Source of the DNA: an uncultured Amylibacter sp.
GTDB lineage: Bacteria > Pseudomonadota > Alphaproteobacteria > Rhodobacterales > Rhodobacteraceae
Direction of reading: 5' to 3'
DNA: 64,000 nt
Assembly: GCA_959347345.1 (NCBI GenBank)
Contig: OY365738.1
Coordinates: 744,001 to 808,000, forward strand
Each line of letters opens with the position of its first letter. Position 1 is the stretch's first letter. The notes below the pieces were generated by a model, which was given only the letters and a program-made list of their open reading frames with translations, made no database searches and had not been told where the DNA came from. The position numbers and the translations under genes are program-made. Below are positions 48,620 to 58,208 of this stretch, piece by piece.

Positions 48620-50590
48620 ATGCGACAAAACAACCTTTATCAGCTCTTTAGCCTTGCCCACACGCAAAGGCGAAAACCGACCAAACTCGGACAGATTTTG
48701 GTGGATTTGGGGTATATTCAACCGATGGATTTACTGCGGGCTTTGGCGATTCGGCGGGGGCAGAACGCGATGTTGGGGGAGATTTTGGTCGCCCATAATG
48801 TCATAACCCACGCCCAACTTATCCATGCGTTAAGCACGCAATATAACATTGATGTGTTGGATATTAGCGGTCATGAGGTGCCGTTTGAATTGGCGCAAAA
48901 TTTCACTGCAGAGGACTGCTTTAGGTTGCATTTCATTCCTTTGTCTGTGCGCGATGACACGATAACCCTTGCGCTGGCGAACCCCAGCCATCGGGACGCG
49001 ATTAAAAAAATCGTGGCAGGGGTGGGATACCGCGCCGAATTCGTGCTGGATTATCGGCGGACTATCCAAGATAAAATCGCGGGGGCGTACCGCGAAGCCC
49101 TGTTACATAAGGCGAAAACCATCTGTCCTGCCGAGTTCAGTTGCCGTGATATGCTGCACCCCACGCGGCGGCGCAATTTTGTCATTTGCGTGGCTTTGGG
49201 CATGGGTTTGCTGGCGATGGTGGATATGCTCTGGCTGATGCTGTTTTTCATAGTTATCGGCATTATGATGCTGAGTACCTGTTTGAAATTGCTTTGTATC
49301 ATTGGCTATTTTATCCACGAGGCGAGGCAAAAACACGCCCCGCCCGCGCCGATTCCGATTCGCCCACCGCCTTTGCCTAGTATTTCCGTGCTGGTGCCGC
49401 TGTTTCGTGAAACCAATATTGCAGGGCGGCTGATTGCTCGGATGAAAAACCTGAAATACCCGCGTGAGTTGTTAGAGATTTGCTTGGTGGTGGAAGAAAA
49501 TGACACGGAAACGCGGGCGGTGATTGATGCCACTCCGACCGCGCCATGGATGCAGGTTATTGTCGTTCCCCACGATGATTTGCGCACGAAACCGCGGGCG
49601 TTAAACTACGCCTTGGATTTCACACGGGGGGAGGTGGTTGGGATTTACGATGCCGAGGATGCTCCGCAACACGACCAATTGTATAAAGTCGCCGAAGCCC
49701 TGCAAAATAGCGCGGATGATGTCGCATGTGTGCAGGCCGAATTGGACTATTACAACGCGCGAACGAACTGGTTATCGCGGTGTTTTACGCTGGAATATGC
49801 CACGTTATTTCGCACCTTGATGAAGGGGCAAACCGCGTTGCGGTTGCCTGTTTTATTGGGCGGGACTTCGGTGTTTTTTAAGCGCGATATTTTGGAAAAA
49901 CTGGGGCGGTGGGATGCCCATAATGTGACCGAAGACGCGGATTTGGGTGTGCGCCTCTATCGCAAGGGTTATCGCTGTGCGTGTGTTGAATCGGTGACGT
50001 TTGAGGAGGCAAATTGCCGTCCTTTGCCGTGGATTGGGCAACGTTCGCGTTGGTTAAAAGGGTTTTTGGTGACTTGGGTTGTGCATATCAAACGCCCTGT
50101 GGCTCTGTTTCGTGATATTCGCGTAAAAGGTGTGTTGTGCATGACGGGTGCTCTGCTGGGTGCGGTGAATGCGTTTATCGCTCCGCCGTTTGTTCTGCCC
50201 ATGGCGTTGGTGTATTTCGGCTATAATGTGCCGATGTATGATGGTGTTCCTTTGGTGATTTTGGCATGGCTAGGCGGGGTGTTTTTGATATCAGAGGTGA
50301 TACACTTGGGGTTGTATGCGATATCTTCGCGTGGTAAGGGGCATCGCTATCTGCGTTGGACGATCCCGACTTTGTGGCTGTACTGGCCGTTGGGGTGTTT
50401 TGCCGCTTTAAAAGCGTTTTATGAGATTGTTATCAAGCCGACCTATTGGGTGAAAACCCCGCATGGGATTGGGGATGAGGGATTGGGTGTTAGCCATAAA
50501 TCTGTTAATCATAAATCTATCAAAGATGTTTTTTACTTACGCAAAAGCCAAAGGGCAGAACCTCTAATCAGCAAAATTCCCCTTCAATAA
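48620..50590 (+). CDS. Membrane glycosyltransferase family 2 with N-terminal MshEN-like domain
   Basis: A 656-residue protein. Residues about 15-160 resemble the GspE/MshE N-terminal domain (LGQILVDLGYIQPMDLLRAL, MLGEILVAHNVITHAQL), which in other proteins binds cyclic di-GMP. Two membrane helices follow (ICVALGMGLLAMVDMLWLML, then FFIVIGIMMLS). The GT2 catalytic domain has VGIYDAEDAP, EDADLGVRLYRKGYR and QRSRWLKGF, as in processive exopolysaccharide synthases. C-terminal membrane helices complete it. The start at ATG 48620 is preferred to TTG at 48599. The final ~40 residues (GVSHKSVNHKSIKD...) look repeat-derived and overlap the convergent methyltransferase gene by 23 bases. Probably makes or exports a polysaccharide. 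Confidence 0.88.
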   Translation: MRQNNLYQLFSLAHTQRRKPTKLGQILVDLGYIQPMDLLRALAIRRGQNAMLGEILVAHNVITHAQLIHALSTQYNIDVLDISGHEVPFELAQNFTAEDCFRLHFIPLSVRDDTITLALANPSHRDAIKKIVAGVGYRAEFVLDYRRTIQDKIAGAYREALLHKAKTICPAEFSCRDMLHPTRRRNFVICVALGMGLLAMVDMLWLMLFFIVIGIMMLSTCLKLLCIIGYFIHEARQKHAPPAPIPIRPPPLPSISVLVPLFRETNIAGRLIARMKNLKYPRELLEICLVVEENDTETRAVIDATPTAPWMQVIVVPHDDLRTKPRALNYALDFTRGEVVGIYDAEDAPQHDQLYKVAEALQNSADDVACVQAELDYYNARTNWLSRCFTLEYATLFRTLMKGQTALRLPVLLGGTSVFFKRDILEKLGRWDAHNVTEDADLGVRLYRKGYRCACVESVTFEEANCRPLPWIGQRSRWLKGFLVTWVVHIKRPVALFRDIRVKGVLCMTGALLGAVNAFIAPPFVLPMALVYFGYNVPMYDGVPLVILAWLGGVFLISEVIHLGLYAISSRGKGHRYLRWTIPTLWLYWPLGCFAALKAFYEIVIKPTYWVKTPHGIGDEGLGVSHKSVNHKSIKDVFYLRKSQRAEPLISKIPLQ

Positions 50591-51440
50591 TCCACGCAGA
50601 ACTGGACAGAGTCAATCGATTATTAACAATCGAATCGCCCAGCCCGTCCGTCAAAACCCGTGCCACCTGTTCGCGTTTATCGGGTGCGACCCCGTGCAGA
50701 CGCGATGCCAAAAGACCGAGCCGTAATAAAAATTCCACACCGCCAGCTATTCCACCGCCTTGTTTATCTTGCCCCAAACAGCACACGGTATCGCGTTTCA
50801 CCTTACGCCAAGTCAAATTGCGAATACCGCTTTTTTGCAATATCGGCACGAAATGCTGCTCTTCCGCCCAACCGAAAGGACCAGCAACGCCAGACTCGGG
50901 CAGGCGGGTAAGCTCCCGCCCCAATACGGGTTCCGCCAGAGCCAAAGGCAATCGCGCCCAATCATTTTCAGCAACACTCGCCCAAGCAATCAATACTATC
51001 TTACATGGAGGCTTCTTGTGGGGTTTATTGTGGGGCTTAACCAAACCCGAAACTATCGCATCCCAAGCCTCCGCTTGGTTGTCAAAAAACATCGTACCGC
51101 ACCGCGAAAACAGAGTTTCCGCACCCGTCAATCCACCGCCCCGTGCCAATGAAACCACATCCCCGCAGTGATATGAGATATCCAAACCCCGCGACCGCCC
51201 CCGCGCCACCGATAACAAATCCGCCGACAAATCCACGCCCAAAACCCGCGCGCCTCGCCCAGCCAAATCCACGCTACACGCGCCCGCCCCGCACCCTATA
51301 TCCACGGCAAACCGCCCCGAAACTGCACCCAGAGCCGCAAGCCCAACATCGCCCACGGGGGAGAGCATCCTATCCAACGCCCCCGCGTTTTGCGCCCAAA
51401 CCGCGCCCAATTTGCCTTGCCATTCTGGTAATTCTGTCAT
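50568..51440 (-). CDS. SAM-dependent methyltransferase
   Basis: A 290-residue class I methyltransferase with motif I VDIGCGAGACSVDLA, an acidic residue at the end of strand 2 (VLGVDLSADLL) and YHCGDVVSLA after it. It resembles UbiE/ubiquinone-type or SmtA-type enzymes; the substrate is not readable. A basic insertion HNKPHKKPPCK interrupts the mid-domain. It converges on the glycosyltransferase gene with a 23-base overlap and diverges from the ubiH-like gene. Confidence 0.85.
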   Translation of the reverse strand: MTELPEWQGKLGAVWAQNAGALDRMLSPVGDVGLAALGAVSGRFAVDIGCGAGACSVDLAGRGARVLGVDLSADLLSVARGRSRGLDISYHCGDVVSLARGGGLTGAETLFSRCGTMFFDNQAEAWDAIVSGLVKPHNKPHKKPPCKIVLIAWASVAENDWARLPLALAEPVLGRELTRLPESGVAGPFGWAEEQHFVPILQKSGIRNLTWRKVKRDTVCCLGQDKQGGGIAGGVEFLLRLGLLASRLHGVAPDKREQVARVLTDGLGDSIVNNRLTLSSSAWIIEGEFC

Positions 51441-51511
51441 AACCTTTGCCTTAATTCCAAACCCAATTCCCCGCTTTTATACCACAAAACAGCATAATAA
51501 AAAGGCACAAA

Positions 51512-52669
51512 ATGAACAGAACCACCTGCGACATAGTCATCGGCGGCGGCGGCATAGCTGGGCTGAGCGCGGCCTGCGTGTTCGGCACGGCTGGGTTTTC
51601 GGTCATCTGTGCAGAGCCAACCACCCCCGCAAAAGACCTACGCACCACCGCCATTTTGCAACCCGCCCAAGCGATTTTGTACACCAACGATGTCTGGCAA
51701 ACCCTTGCCCCGCACGCCTGCCCGTTGCAAACCATGCGTTTGATTGATGCAACAAACGACACTATTAACACGACCGCCGATTTCCACGCAAACGAAATAT
51801 CCCCCCTGCCTTTCGGCTGGAATGTAGTCAATTGGCGACTGCGGGATGCCCTGATAAAACGGATTGCCACCCTGCCGAATGTGCAGATTTTACCGCTTGC
51901 CGTGGCGGATGTTACCGCGCGACAAAACCATTGCCTTGTGCGTCTAAACGACGACCAACAGATTGAAACCGCCTTGCTGATTGGTGCGGATGGGCGCGAC
52001 TCGTTTATCCGTGAAACCCTTAATATCCCCTTGAAACGCTGGACTTACGGACAGAAAGTGCTGGCCTTCCACGCAACCCACCCCGAACCGCATAACAATA
52101 TATCCACCGAAATACACAATAACGGAGGCCCCTTCACGCTGGTGCCAATGAACCCCACCACCAAAAACCATTCTGCCGTTGTTTGGATGGATAAGGCGGA
52201 TAAAATTGATGCACTTATGGCATCGAGCCCAAAAGATTTCAAAACCGCCCTGAACCTGCGGGCGGGCGGAATTCTGGGCGGTTTAACGGCTGGAAAAACC
52301 CGCCAGAGCTTCCCCGTTATATCGCAACAGGCACGAAATCTGACCGCCCCCCATTGTGCGCTGATGGCGGAGGCGGCGCATGTTCTGCCCCCGATTGGCG
52401 CACAGGGTTTGAACATGAGCTTTGCCGATATTGCCTGTTTGCTCCGCACGGCGCAAACCCACGAATTGGGCAGCGCCAAAATGCTGACCGCCTATGAAAC
52501 CGAACGCCGCCACGCGATTCGTCTGCGTATGGCGGGGGTGGATGTGCTAAATCGCGCGTCCATCAGCAACGCCGCACCCGTGCGAATGCTGCGAATGAAA
52601 ACCCTGCAATCCCTGATGACCCTTGCACCCTTGCGTCAAATGGTGATGCAAAGCGGGCTAAACGGTTAA
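51512..52669 (+). CDS. FAD-dependent monooxygenase, UbiH/UbiF/Coq6 family
   Basis: Probable ubiquinone-ring hydroxylase. The FAD-binding motif IVIGGGGIAGLSAA is at residues 9-22. The second FAD motif IGADGRDSFIRETL is central. The third is LMAEAAHVLPPIGAQGLNM, where the usual GDAAH is AEAAH, a variant I believe also occurs in Rhodobacterales UbiH. Length (385) is typical. AAAAAGG precedes ATG. Which hydroxylation position it serves cannot be told from sequence. Confidence 0.88.
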   Translation: MNRTTCDIVIGGGGIAGLSAACVFGTAGFSVICAEPTTPAKDLRTTAILQPAQAILYTNDVWQTLAPHACPLQTMRLIDATNDTINTTADFHANEISPLPFGWNVVNWRLRDALIKRIATLPNVQILPLAVADVTARQNHCLVRLNDDQQIETALLIGADGRDSFIRETLNIPLKRWTYGQKVLAFHATHPEPHNNISTEIHNNGGPFTLVPMNPTTKNHSAVVWMDKADKIDALMASSPKDFKTALNLRAGGILGGLTAGKTRQSFPVISQQARNLTAPHCALMAEAAHVLPPIGAQGLNMSFADIACLLRTAQTHELGSAKMLTAYETERRHAIRLRMAGVDVLNRASISNAAPVRMLRMKTLQSLMTLAPLRQMVMQSGLNG

Positions 52670-52755
52670 TTTTCAATTAATTTGCAAAAATCGCTTTTTG
52701 CCCTACCAATCCCCCGCGTTTTTATGGTAAGACCGCCTCATCAAAAACCAACTAA

Positions 52756-53793
<1,038 letters not shown>

Positions 53794-53796
<3 letters not shown>

Positions 53797-53932
53797 TGAT
53801 TAGTGATTAGGGGGTAGTGATTAATTTTTAGCCACTTCTTGACTGGTCGGCATTGCGTAGCAATGACGAAGACATTATTTTTATTTTCGGGCAGGTTCAA
53901 CTGCCCTTGTGGGCATCATTCACAATTCACAA
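53794..53932 (+). repeat. Heptamers and dispersed hairpin repeat B copy 3 carrying element H
   Basis: Heptamers follow the ilvC stop. Repeat B spans 53831-53917 with the stem CATTGC-gta-GCAATG (53851-53865). In place of its second mini-hairpin (CCCGAAGGG in other copies) it carries element H (53874-53910, core GGGCAG-gttcaa-CTGCCC at 53889-53906). Confidence 0.8.
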
Positions 53933-54511
53933 TTAGCCTGCGCCTTTGGCACGGGAGGCTTCTGATTCTGGGACATAGGTCCTCTGTGCCAGTTCCAATA
54001 AAAATGCGTCTTCCTTTTGTGGATAGCGGGGTTTTTTTGCGTCTGTGGCAACTGAACCTTTAGCATCCGCACGGATTATCACAACGCGGGTGGGTGTAAT
54101 ATCATCGGTCACCTCGTCCTCTATCGTCCAAATTTTGCCATCCTCGGCGGGCAGATTTGCGATAAAAGGCAGTAATAATACGGGGGCATAAACCTTTGAG
54201 ATAACCACCTTTTCCACCCCGCTAGGCAAGCCAAAATCGGACAAAGCCGCGCCCAGACATAACGGACACAAAGCCCTGCCCGCAAACGCCTCCCCCACCC
54301 ACGAATCAGGCCAAGCCCGCACCGCCCGCGATGCAACCGCCTGCCCATCCACTCGGCGTAAATACCGCGATAAAACATCCGCCCCATCAACGCCATAATC
54401 GCACAGCCAGCCAGCCGCGAAGGTCGCTTCCTCCGCCAATCCCCAGTCGTATCCAGCCCCCCGTGTGGCTCGGCGAGCCAACACGCCCGTTTCATAAAAC
54501 GACAGCATCAC
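53933..54511 (-). CDS. DUF3726-like protein
   Basis: A 192-residue protein opening with LSFYETGVLARRATRGAGYDWGLAEEATFAAGWL, the pattern I associate with DUF3726. It has a central CPLCLGAALSDFG pair of cysteines, and a Lys-rich C-terminus. Function is unknown. The start is GTG at 54511 or ATG at 54508; both overlap the end of the preceding gene (TGATG), so the two are translationally coupled. The operon with the 572-residue protein and the M19 dipeptidase suggests a role in amino-acid or peptide turnover. Confidence 0.7.
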   Translation of the reverse strand: MMLSFYETGVLARRATRGAGYDWGLAEEATFAAGWLCDYGVDGADVLSRYLRRVDGQAVASRAVRAWPDSWVGEAFAGRALCPLCLGAALSDFGLPSGVEKVVISKVYAPVLLLPFIANLPAEDGKIWTIEDEVTDDITPTRVVIIRADAKGSVATDAKKPRYPQKEDAFLLELAQRTYVPESEASRAKGAG

Positions 54512-56226
54512 GCACCCCCAAACGGGCGAACCCAGCAGTCATCCACCCGCAATTCATCGGGGAAAGGCGCACCGGCAAACATGCTAATCCGCAACCATCG
54601 GTCTGACCGAGGATCAAAATGCGTCGCCCCGAAAAACGACAGCTTAAACCGCAATAAATCAATCGGCATCATGCCCTCATCCACCAGATTATCGCGGATT
54701 TCACTATACGGGAAACGCATGGCGATTTGCACACGCCTTGCGGTGTGGCGAAATTCGGGGGAAGTCAGCAAAATATCCGCCACGCACCCGCCCGCGCCCG
54801 CCGCGTGATACAAGCCCGCAATATCACGCCCGATAGCCAAAGGTTGCTCCAAATCCGCCCCGTCTTCTTCAAACCGTTCGCCCAATCGCGGTTCCAACTT
54901 AGCCTCCGACACATACCAAAACCGCGCGATATTGGCGGGTTCTGCAAAATCCAAAGCCAACGCCCACGGGTAAATCCGCTCAATCGCGGTGCGCAATTCA
55001 TCCGCGCCCATCGCCCCGTTAATCCTATAATAAAGGGTTTCATCAATGGAAAGACATTCCACCAACCCATCGACTAAATCGCCGTATGGTTCTAATAAAA
55101 CGGACGCAATCTGCTCCGACCCTTCCAGCGATAAATTGGCTTCACCCCATTTATACAGCCAATCCCACGGATAATCGGCGGGCAATTCGGTATCAAACGC
55201 AACCACCGCCCGCGCCAAATCCCCGCGTAATTCGGCGATTTTGGGTTTGGCAATCGGGTGTTCGCTCTGCCATGCCTGCGCCGAATCCTGCGCCACAGAT
55301 AACGCGACTCGCATCGCGTCCCGCTCCGCTGGCAAGGGGTTTTTCACCCCGCGCACCCGCGCCAAAGCAGCCTCTTTCGCCGCAACCCAGCAATGAATTA
55401 ACGCGGGATGATGCACCAGAAACGGCGCCATGCCCAGCCCCGTGGAATTGCCTATGCCACATTGACGGCGCAACGCGGGGGCAAGCCGAGTTGCCTCCGC
55501 TCCGCCCTGCGCCTTTGCGCGAAAATCCAGCAAATCCATCACAAAGCACCGAATCAGATAAACCGCCAGCATTTCGGCTTGGAACGGAGCGTGTAATTCG
55601 GGGCGATCCAGCAAATCACGGCGGTCGGCCGCGCCGAATTTACCAGAGCCATAAACCGCAGTTGTCCGCATGAAATAGCCCACTTGCAAAATTTTATCCG
55701 CGTCGGGTTGTTCGCCTTTCGCCAGCTTTTCCAAGGCGTAATCCCACGCGCGCAGGGAACGATTCGCCCGCGATAGCACGATTTCGCGGGGGGACACGCG
55801 CCCGACCTCTTGATAGGGGACATTTTGCGATAACCGCGTAATGTCCTCCGCCGTTGGCACCCCGTCAAACAGGGTGAAAGTGACATCCCAAGCCTCTGCT
55901 ATCACGCGGTCAGAGCGCAAATCATCGGGCAAGTCATGGGCAAAAACAACCAGTGAATAAACGCGCAAAGGGGTTTTCGCCTGATAAACGGCGTGGCCAA
56001 CCCCTGCCCCATTTACTTGCCAATCGGTTTGGGTAATCTGCCAGTTTTCAGCCGCCATACGGCGTAGCAAAACCCGCATAAAGCTCAGCCGAGACTGGTG
56101 GAAACTGCCCATACGCGCCAGTCGCATGACCTGTTCGGGCGGGCGCATGGGGATGTGGTTTTCTGCCATTATATCATCCGCCATGTCCAACCCCCCCGTG
56201 TCCTTTATCTGTTGCGCTTTCCCCAT
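54508..56226 (-). CDS. Conserved-looking protein of unknown function, 572 residues
   Basis: A cytoplasmic protein with no signal peptide or membrane segment and no catalytic motif I recognise. Recognisable stretches are RLARMGSFHQSRLSFMRVLLRRM near residue 35, YFMRTTAVYGSGKFGAADR near 185, QCGIGNSTGLGMAPFLVHHP near 265 and FYVSEAKLEPRLGERFEEDGADLEQPLAIGRD-like text near 420. The Arg, His and acidic clusters suggest an enzyme. It starts nine bases after the dipeptidase and overlaps the DUF3726-like gene. An alternative start lies at Met15. I would expect orthologs in other Rhodobacterales beside DUF3726 genes. Confidence 0.7.
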   Translation of the reverse strand: MGKAQQIKDTGGLDMADDIMAENHIPMRPPEQVMRLARMGSFHQSRLSFMRVLLRRMAAENWQITQTDWQVNGAGVGHAVYQAKTPLRVYSLVVFAHDLPDDLRSDRVIAEAWDVTFTLFDGVPTAEDITRLSQNVPYQEVGRVSPREIVLSRANRSLRAWDYALEKLAKGEQPDADKILQVGYFMRTTAVYGSGKFGAADRRDLLDRPELHAPFQAEMLAVYLIRCFVMDLLDFRAKAQGGAEATRLAPALRRQCGIGNSTGLGMAPFLVHHPALIHCWVAAKEAALARVRGVKNPLPAERDAMRVALSVAQDSAQAWQSEHPIAKPKIAELRGDLARAVVAFDTELPADYPWDWLYKWGEANLSLEGSEQIASVLLEPYGDLVDGLVECLSIDETLYYRINGAMGADELRTAIERIYPWALALDFAEPANIARFWYVSEAKLEPRLGERFEEDGADLEQPLAIGRDIAGLYHAAGAGGCVADILLTSPEFRHTARRVQIAMRFPYSEIRDNLVDEGMMPIDLLRFKLSFFGATHFDPRSDRWLRISMFAGAPFPDELRVDDCWVRPFGGA

Positions 56227-56235
56227 ATTCGCGCC

Positions 56236-57231
56236 TTATGTTTTAGAGTCTTGCGGGGTGAAATTATCGCGATAAAACCGATACCAATTGCCGCCCATAA
56301 TCTGCCCGCATTCGCCCGCAGAAAAGCCAACAGCCAACAGCCCGCTTTCCAAATTATGGAAATCGCGGTTATCGCAAAACCAGTCGGGCTGGGCGGGGAA
56401 ACCCGCCGCATCGGCAGAGCCCTCGCCATAGTCCATTTCCTTCGTCCAGCGACCGCAACGCATCCATTCCACGATGCTATCGGGTTGATCTTGGCACAAA
56501 TCACTGCCGAGCGCGACCGCGTCTATCCCCATAATATCAACGGCTTTGGCAACCATTCCGCAATAATCATCCAACGCACAGGACGACCCTCCGCGCAAAT
56601 GATGCGGGTATAAGGACAGCCCCAAAATCCCGCCAGCACCCGCCAATTCGCGCATAACCGTGTCGGATTTATTACGCAGAGCAGGATGCCAGCTATGCGG
56701 ATTCGCGTGGGTAATGGCAATCGGGCGAGTGGAATGTTCGATGGCTTGCAGAGTGGAATGCTCGGCAGAATGGCTCATATCCACGACGATGCCAAGGCGG
56801 TTCATCTCCGCCACGACAGCGCGTCCCATGCGCGTCAGCCCCGTGTCTTCGGTTTCATAACAGCCCGTCGCCAGCAGGGATTGGTTGTTATAAGTCAGTT
56901 GCATAAAACGCACGCCGAGCCTTTGCCATATGGACAAAAGGTCTATGTCGTCTTCAATCGGTGATGGATTTTGGAAGCCGAAGAAAACCGCCGTGCGGTT
57001 AGTGGCGCGGGCGAGGTCTATGTCCTCGGCGTGGAATCCTTGGAAGATAAGGTCCTGGTGGCGTTCAAAATGGCGGTTCCATGATTCTAGGTTTAGGATG
57101 GTTTCGCGGAAGGTTTCGTGGTAGGCGATGGTGACGTGGACGGCATCCACGCGGCCTTTTTGCAGCTGGTGGAATATTTTGGGCGACCAGTTCGCGTATT
57201 GCAGACCGTCTATGAGGAAAGGGCGAGGCAT
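56236..57231 (-). CDS. Renal-dipeptidase-type metallopeptidase (M19)
   Basis: A 331-residue zinc-dependent dipeptidase-fold enzyme. Landmarks are the early LIDGLQYANW (where M19 enzymes have a DGH/DTH-type metal motif), VRFMQLTYNNQSLLATGC, VVDMSHSAEHSTLQAIEHS, IAITHANPHSWHPALRNKSD and ALGSDLCQD. The N-terminal metal motif is altered (DGL in place of DGH), so metal binding may differ from classic dipeptidases. It is first in the operon with the 572-residue protein and the DUF3726-like protein. Confidence 0.85.
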   Translation of the reverse strand: MPRPFLIDGLQYANWSPKIFHQLQKGRVDAVHVTIAYHETFRETILNLESWNRHFERHQDLIFQGFHAEDIDLARATNRTAVFFGFQNPSPIEDDIDLLSIWQRLGVRFMQLTYNNQSLLATGCYETEDTGLTRMGRAVVAEMNRLGIVVDMSHSAEHSTLQAIEHSTRPIAITHANPHSWHPALRNKSDTVMRELAGAGGILGLSLYPHHLRGGSSCALDDYCGMVAKAVDIMGIDAVALGSDLCQDQPDSIVEWMRCGRWTKEMDYGEGSADAAGFPAQPDWFCDNRDFHNLESGLLAVGFSAGECGQIMGGNWYRFYRDNFTPQDSKT

Positions 57232-57295
57232 AAGGAGGGCTTTCGTTTGGGTGTGTTTTGGGTGATTTTGCGGATTTTTGCGGAGGAGTCAATAG

Positions 57296-57355
57296 TAACG
57301 ATTAGCGATTAATGATTAACGATTAATTTTTAGAGATTAGTGATTAGTAGCTTTA
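57296..57355 (+). repeat. Heptamer tract upstream of the dipeptidase gene
   Basis: Units of TTAACGA and TTAGTGA type, with one AT-rich interruption (TTTTTAGAG), about 65 bases before the dipeptidase start on the opposite strand. They open a 1.1-kb gene-free stretch (57232-58387). Confidence 0.75.
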
Positions 57356-57389
57356 GCCCTGCGGGTCTGCGTCATCGCTGTGCGATGCC
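57356..57389 (-). repeat. Dispersed hairpin repeat B, copy 4
   Basis: An inverted copy. On the minus strand it reads GGCATCGC-aca-GCGATGACGC then AGACCCGCAGGGC. The stem bases differ from copies 2, 3 and 5 on both arms, so pairing is kept. Confidence 0.75.
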
Positions 57390-57395
57390 CCCACG

Positions 57396-57445
57396 GGGCG
57401 CGCGCTTGACTCTTGGAGCAAGCTCCTGCGAGCAAGCGCGCGCCC
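57396..57445 (+). repeat. Long GC-rich hairpin
   Basis: A 13-bp perfect stem (GGGCGCGCGCTTG / CAAGCGCGCGCCC) encloses an inner stem GGAGC-aa-GCTCC. There is no T-run after it, so it is not a standard terminator. It separates repeat B from the RNA gene promoter. Confidence 0.8.
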
Positions 57446-57519
57446 AAAGCCTGTCCTAGTTTATAAGCAAAGCCCAAACGACCCTAAAAATCTTTTTTAC
57501 AAAAAAGTGCAAAAAGGGC

Positions 57520-57548
57520 TTGCAACCCGTGTTAAATGCTTTTACTAT
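57520..57548 (+). promoter_or_regulatory. Promoter of the candidate structured RNA
   Basis: TTGCAA (57520-57525) and TACTAT (57543-57548) with a 17-base spacer. The style resembles promoters of stable RNAs. Transcription would start near 57555, exactly where the outer RNA stem begins. Confidence 0.6.
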
Positions 57549-57554
57549 TGAAAA

Positions 57555-57878
57555 TGCAAAACTTATCATAACTCTGCTCTTTATTGAGTCGGGTTACTAC
57601 TGAATACAATAACCGATTCATGGGGCTCTGCCTTCATGTCTTGGTGAATAAGTGGAATCTCCTCACGTTATGTTAGGTTTTGCATAGCCCGGCGCAAGCT
57701 GGAAAAATGCAATGATGGAGCAAAGAGTGATGGAAATCGACCGAATACCCCCGCGAATTTAACCTTATTCTTATTGAGTCGGGTTATCACTGAATACAAT
57801 AGCCGTTTTACAGGGGTTGTACCTGTGGATTGGTGAATAAGTGGAGCATTTAGAAATGTTCTAGGCGACCCGACACTG
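57555..57878 (+). ncRNA. Candidate structured RNA with two related three-way-junction domains
   Basis: Domain copies lie at 57581-57656 and 57771-57845. Both share TTATTGAGTCGGGTTA, CTGAATACAATA and TGGTGAATAAGTGGA around variable hairpins. In each, TTATT pairs with AATAA. CGG(G)TTA pairs with TAACCG in copy 1 and with TAGCCG in copy 2. The third arm is CATGgGGC/GCCttCATG-like in copy 1 and ACAGG/CCTGT in copy 2. Copy 1 is closed by TGCAAAAC/GTTTTGCA and ATAAC/GTTAT with a symmetric 5x5 internal loop. Between copies is a GNRA hairpin, CCGGC-GCAA-GCTGG. After copy 2 comes GAGCATTT-ag-AAATGTTC. I could not match it to tmRNA, RNase P, 6S, SRP RNA or a riboswitch I know. Confidence 0.6.
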
Positions 57879-57896
57879 ATTAACGATTAATTTTTA

Positions 57897-57949
57897 GCCA
57901 CTTCTTGACTGGTCGGCATTTCGAAGAAATGACGAAGACCCGAAGGGCA
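57897..57949 (+). repeat. Dispersed hairpin repeat B, copy 5
   Basis: GCCACTTCTTGACTGG, CATTTC-gaa-GAAATG (57917-57931), GACGAAGACCCGAAGGGC. It is nearly identical to copy 2 and follows the structured RNA after a short heptamer stretch. Confidence 0.8.
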
Positions 57950-57994
57950 GAATCGGTAATTGCTAATCTAGGACAATCTACAATTCTAGGAAAC

Positions 57995-58043
57995 GACCGC
58001 CCAAAAGGGTGGTCGCGCGCACCCTCACCCCCACGGGTGCGCG
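57995..58043 (+). repeat. Two adjacent hairpins in the gene-free stretch
   Basis: GACCGCCC-aaaa-GGGTGGTC (57995-58014) is followed by CGCGCACCC / GGGTGCGCG (58016-58043). Neither has a T-run. The rest of 57950-58200 holds heptamer-like AACACCTAACAACC and no open frame. Confidence 0.6.
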
Positions 58044-58208
58044 TCAGCTTATCGGTTGTACTGGGTCAATAGTCTTTAAGAGTCGCTGGTGACGCAAAAC
58101 CCTAACACCTAACAACCAAGACGCACACCCTTCGGGTTCGCGCGACCTACGTGCCACCATGACTAATAGTTATTTTATTGAAAACAGCGTTTGCCAAGCA
58201 TAACCAAA

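Noticed and set aside
57577..57850. Integron attC sites or a two-unit CRISPR
   Set aside because: No integrase or cas gene is present, there are only two copies, and the conserved segments fit RNA helices better.
57555..57878. tmRNA, RNase P RNA, 6S RNA, glycine or glutamine riboswitch
   Set aside because: I looked for the conserved cores (tag frame and tRNA-like ends, RNase P universal segments, SRP tetraloop domain, known aptamer cores) and found none. A database covariance search would settle it.
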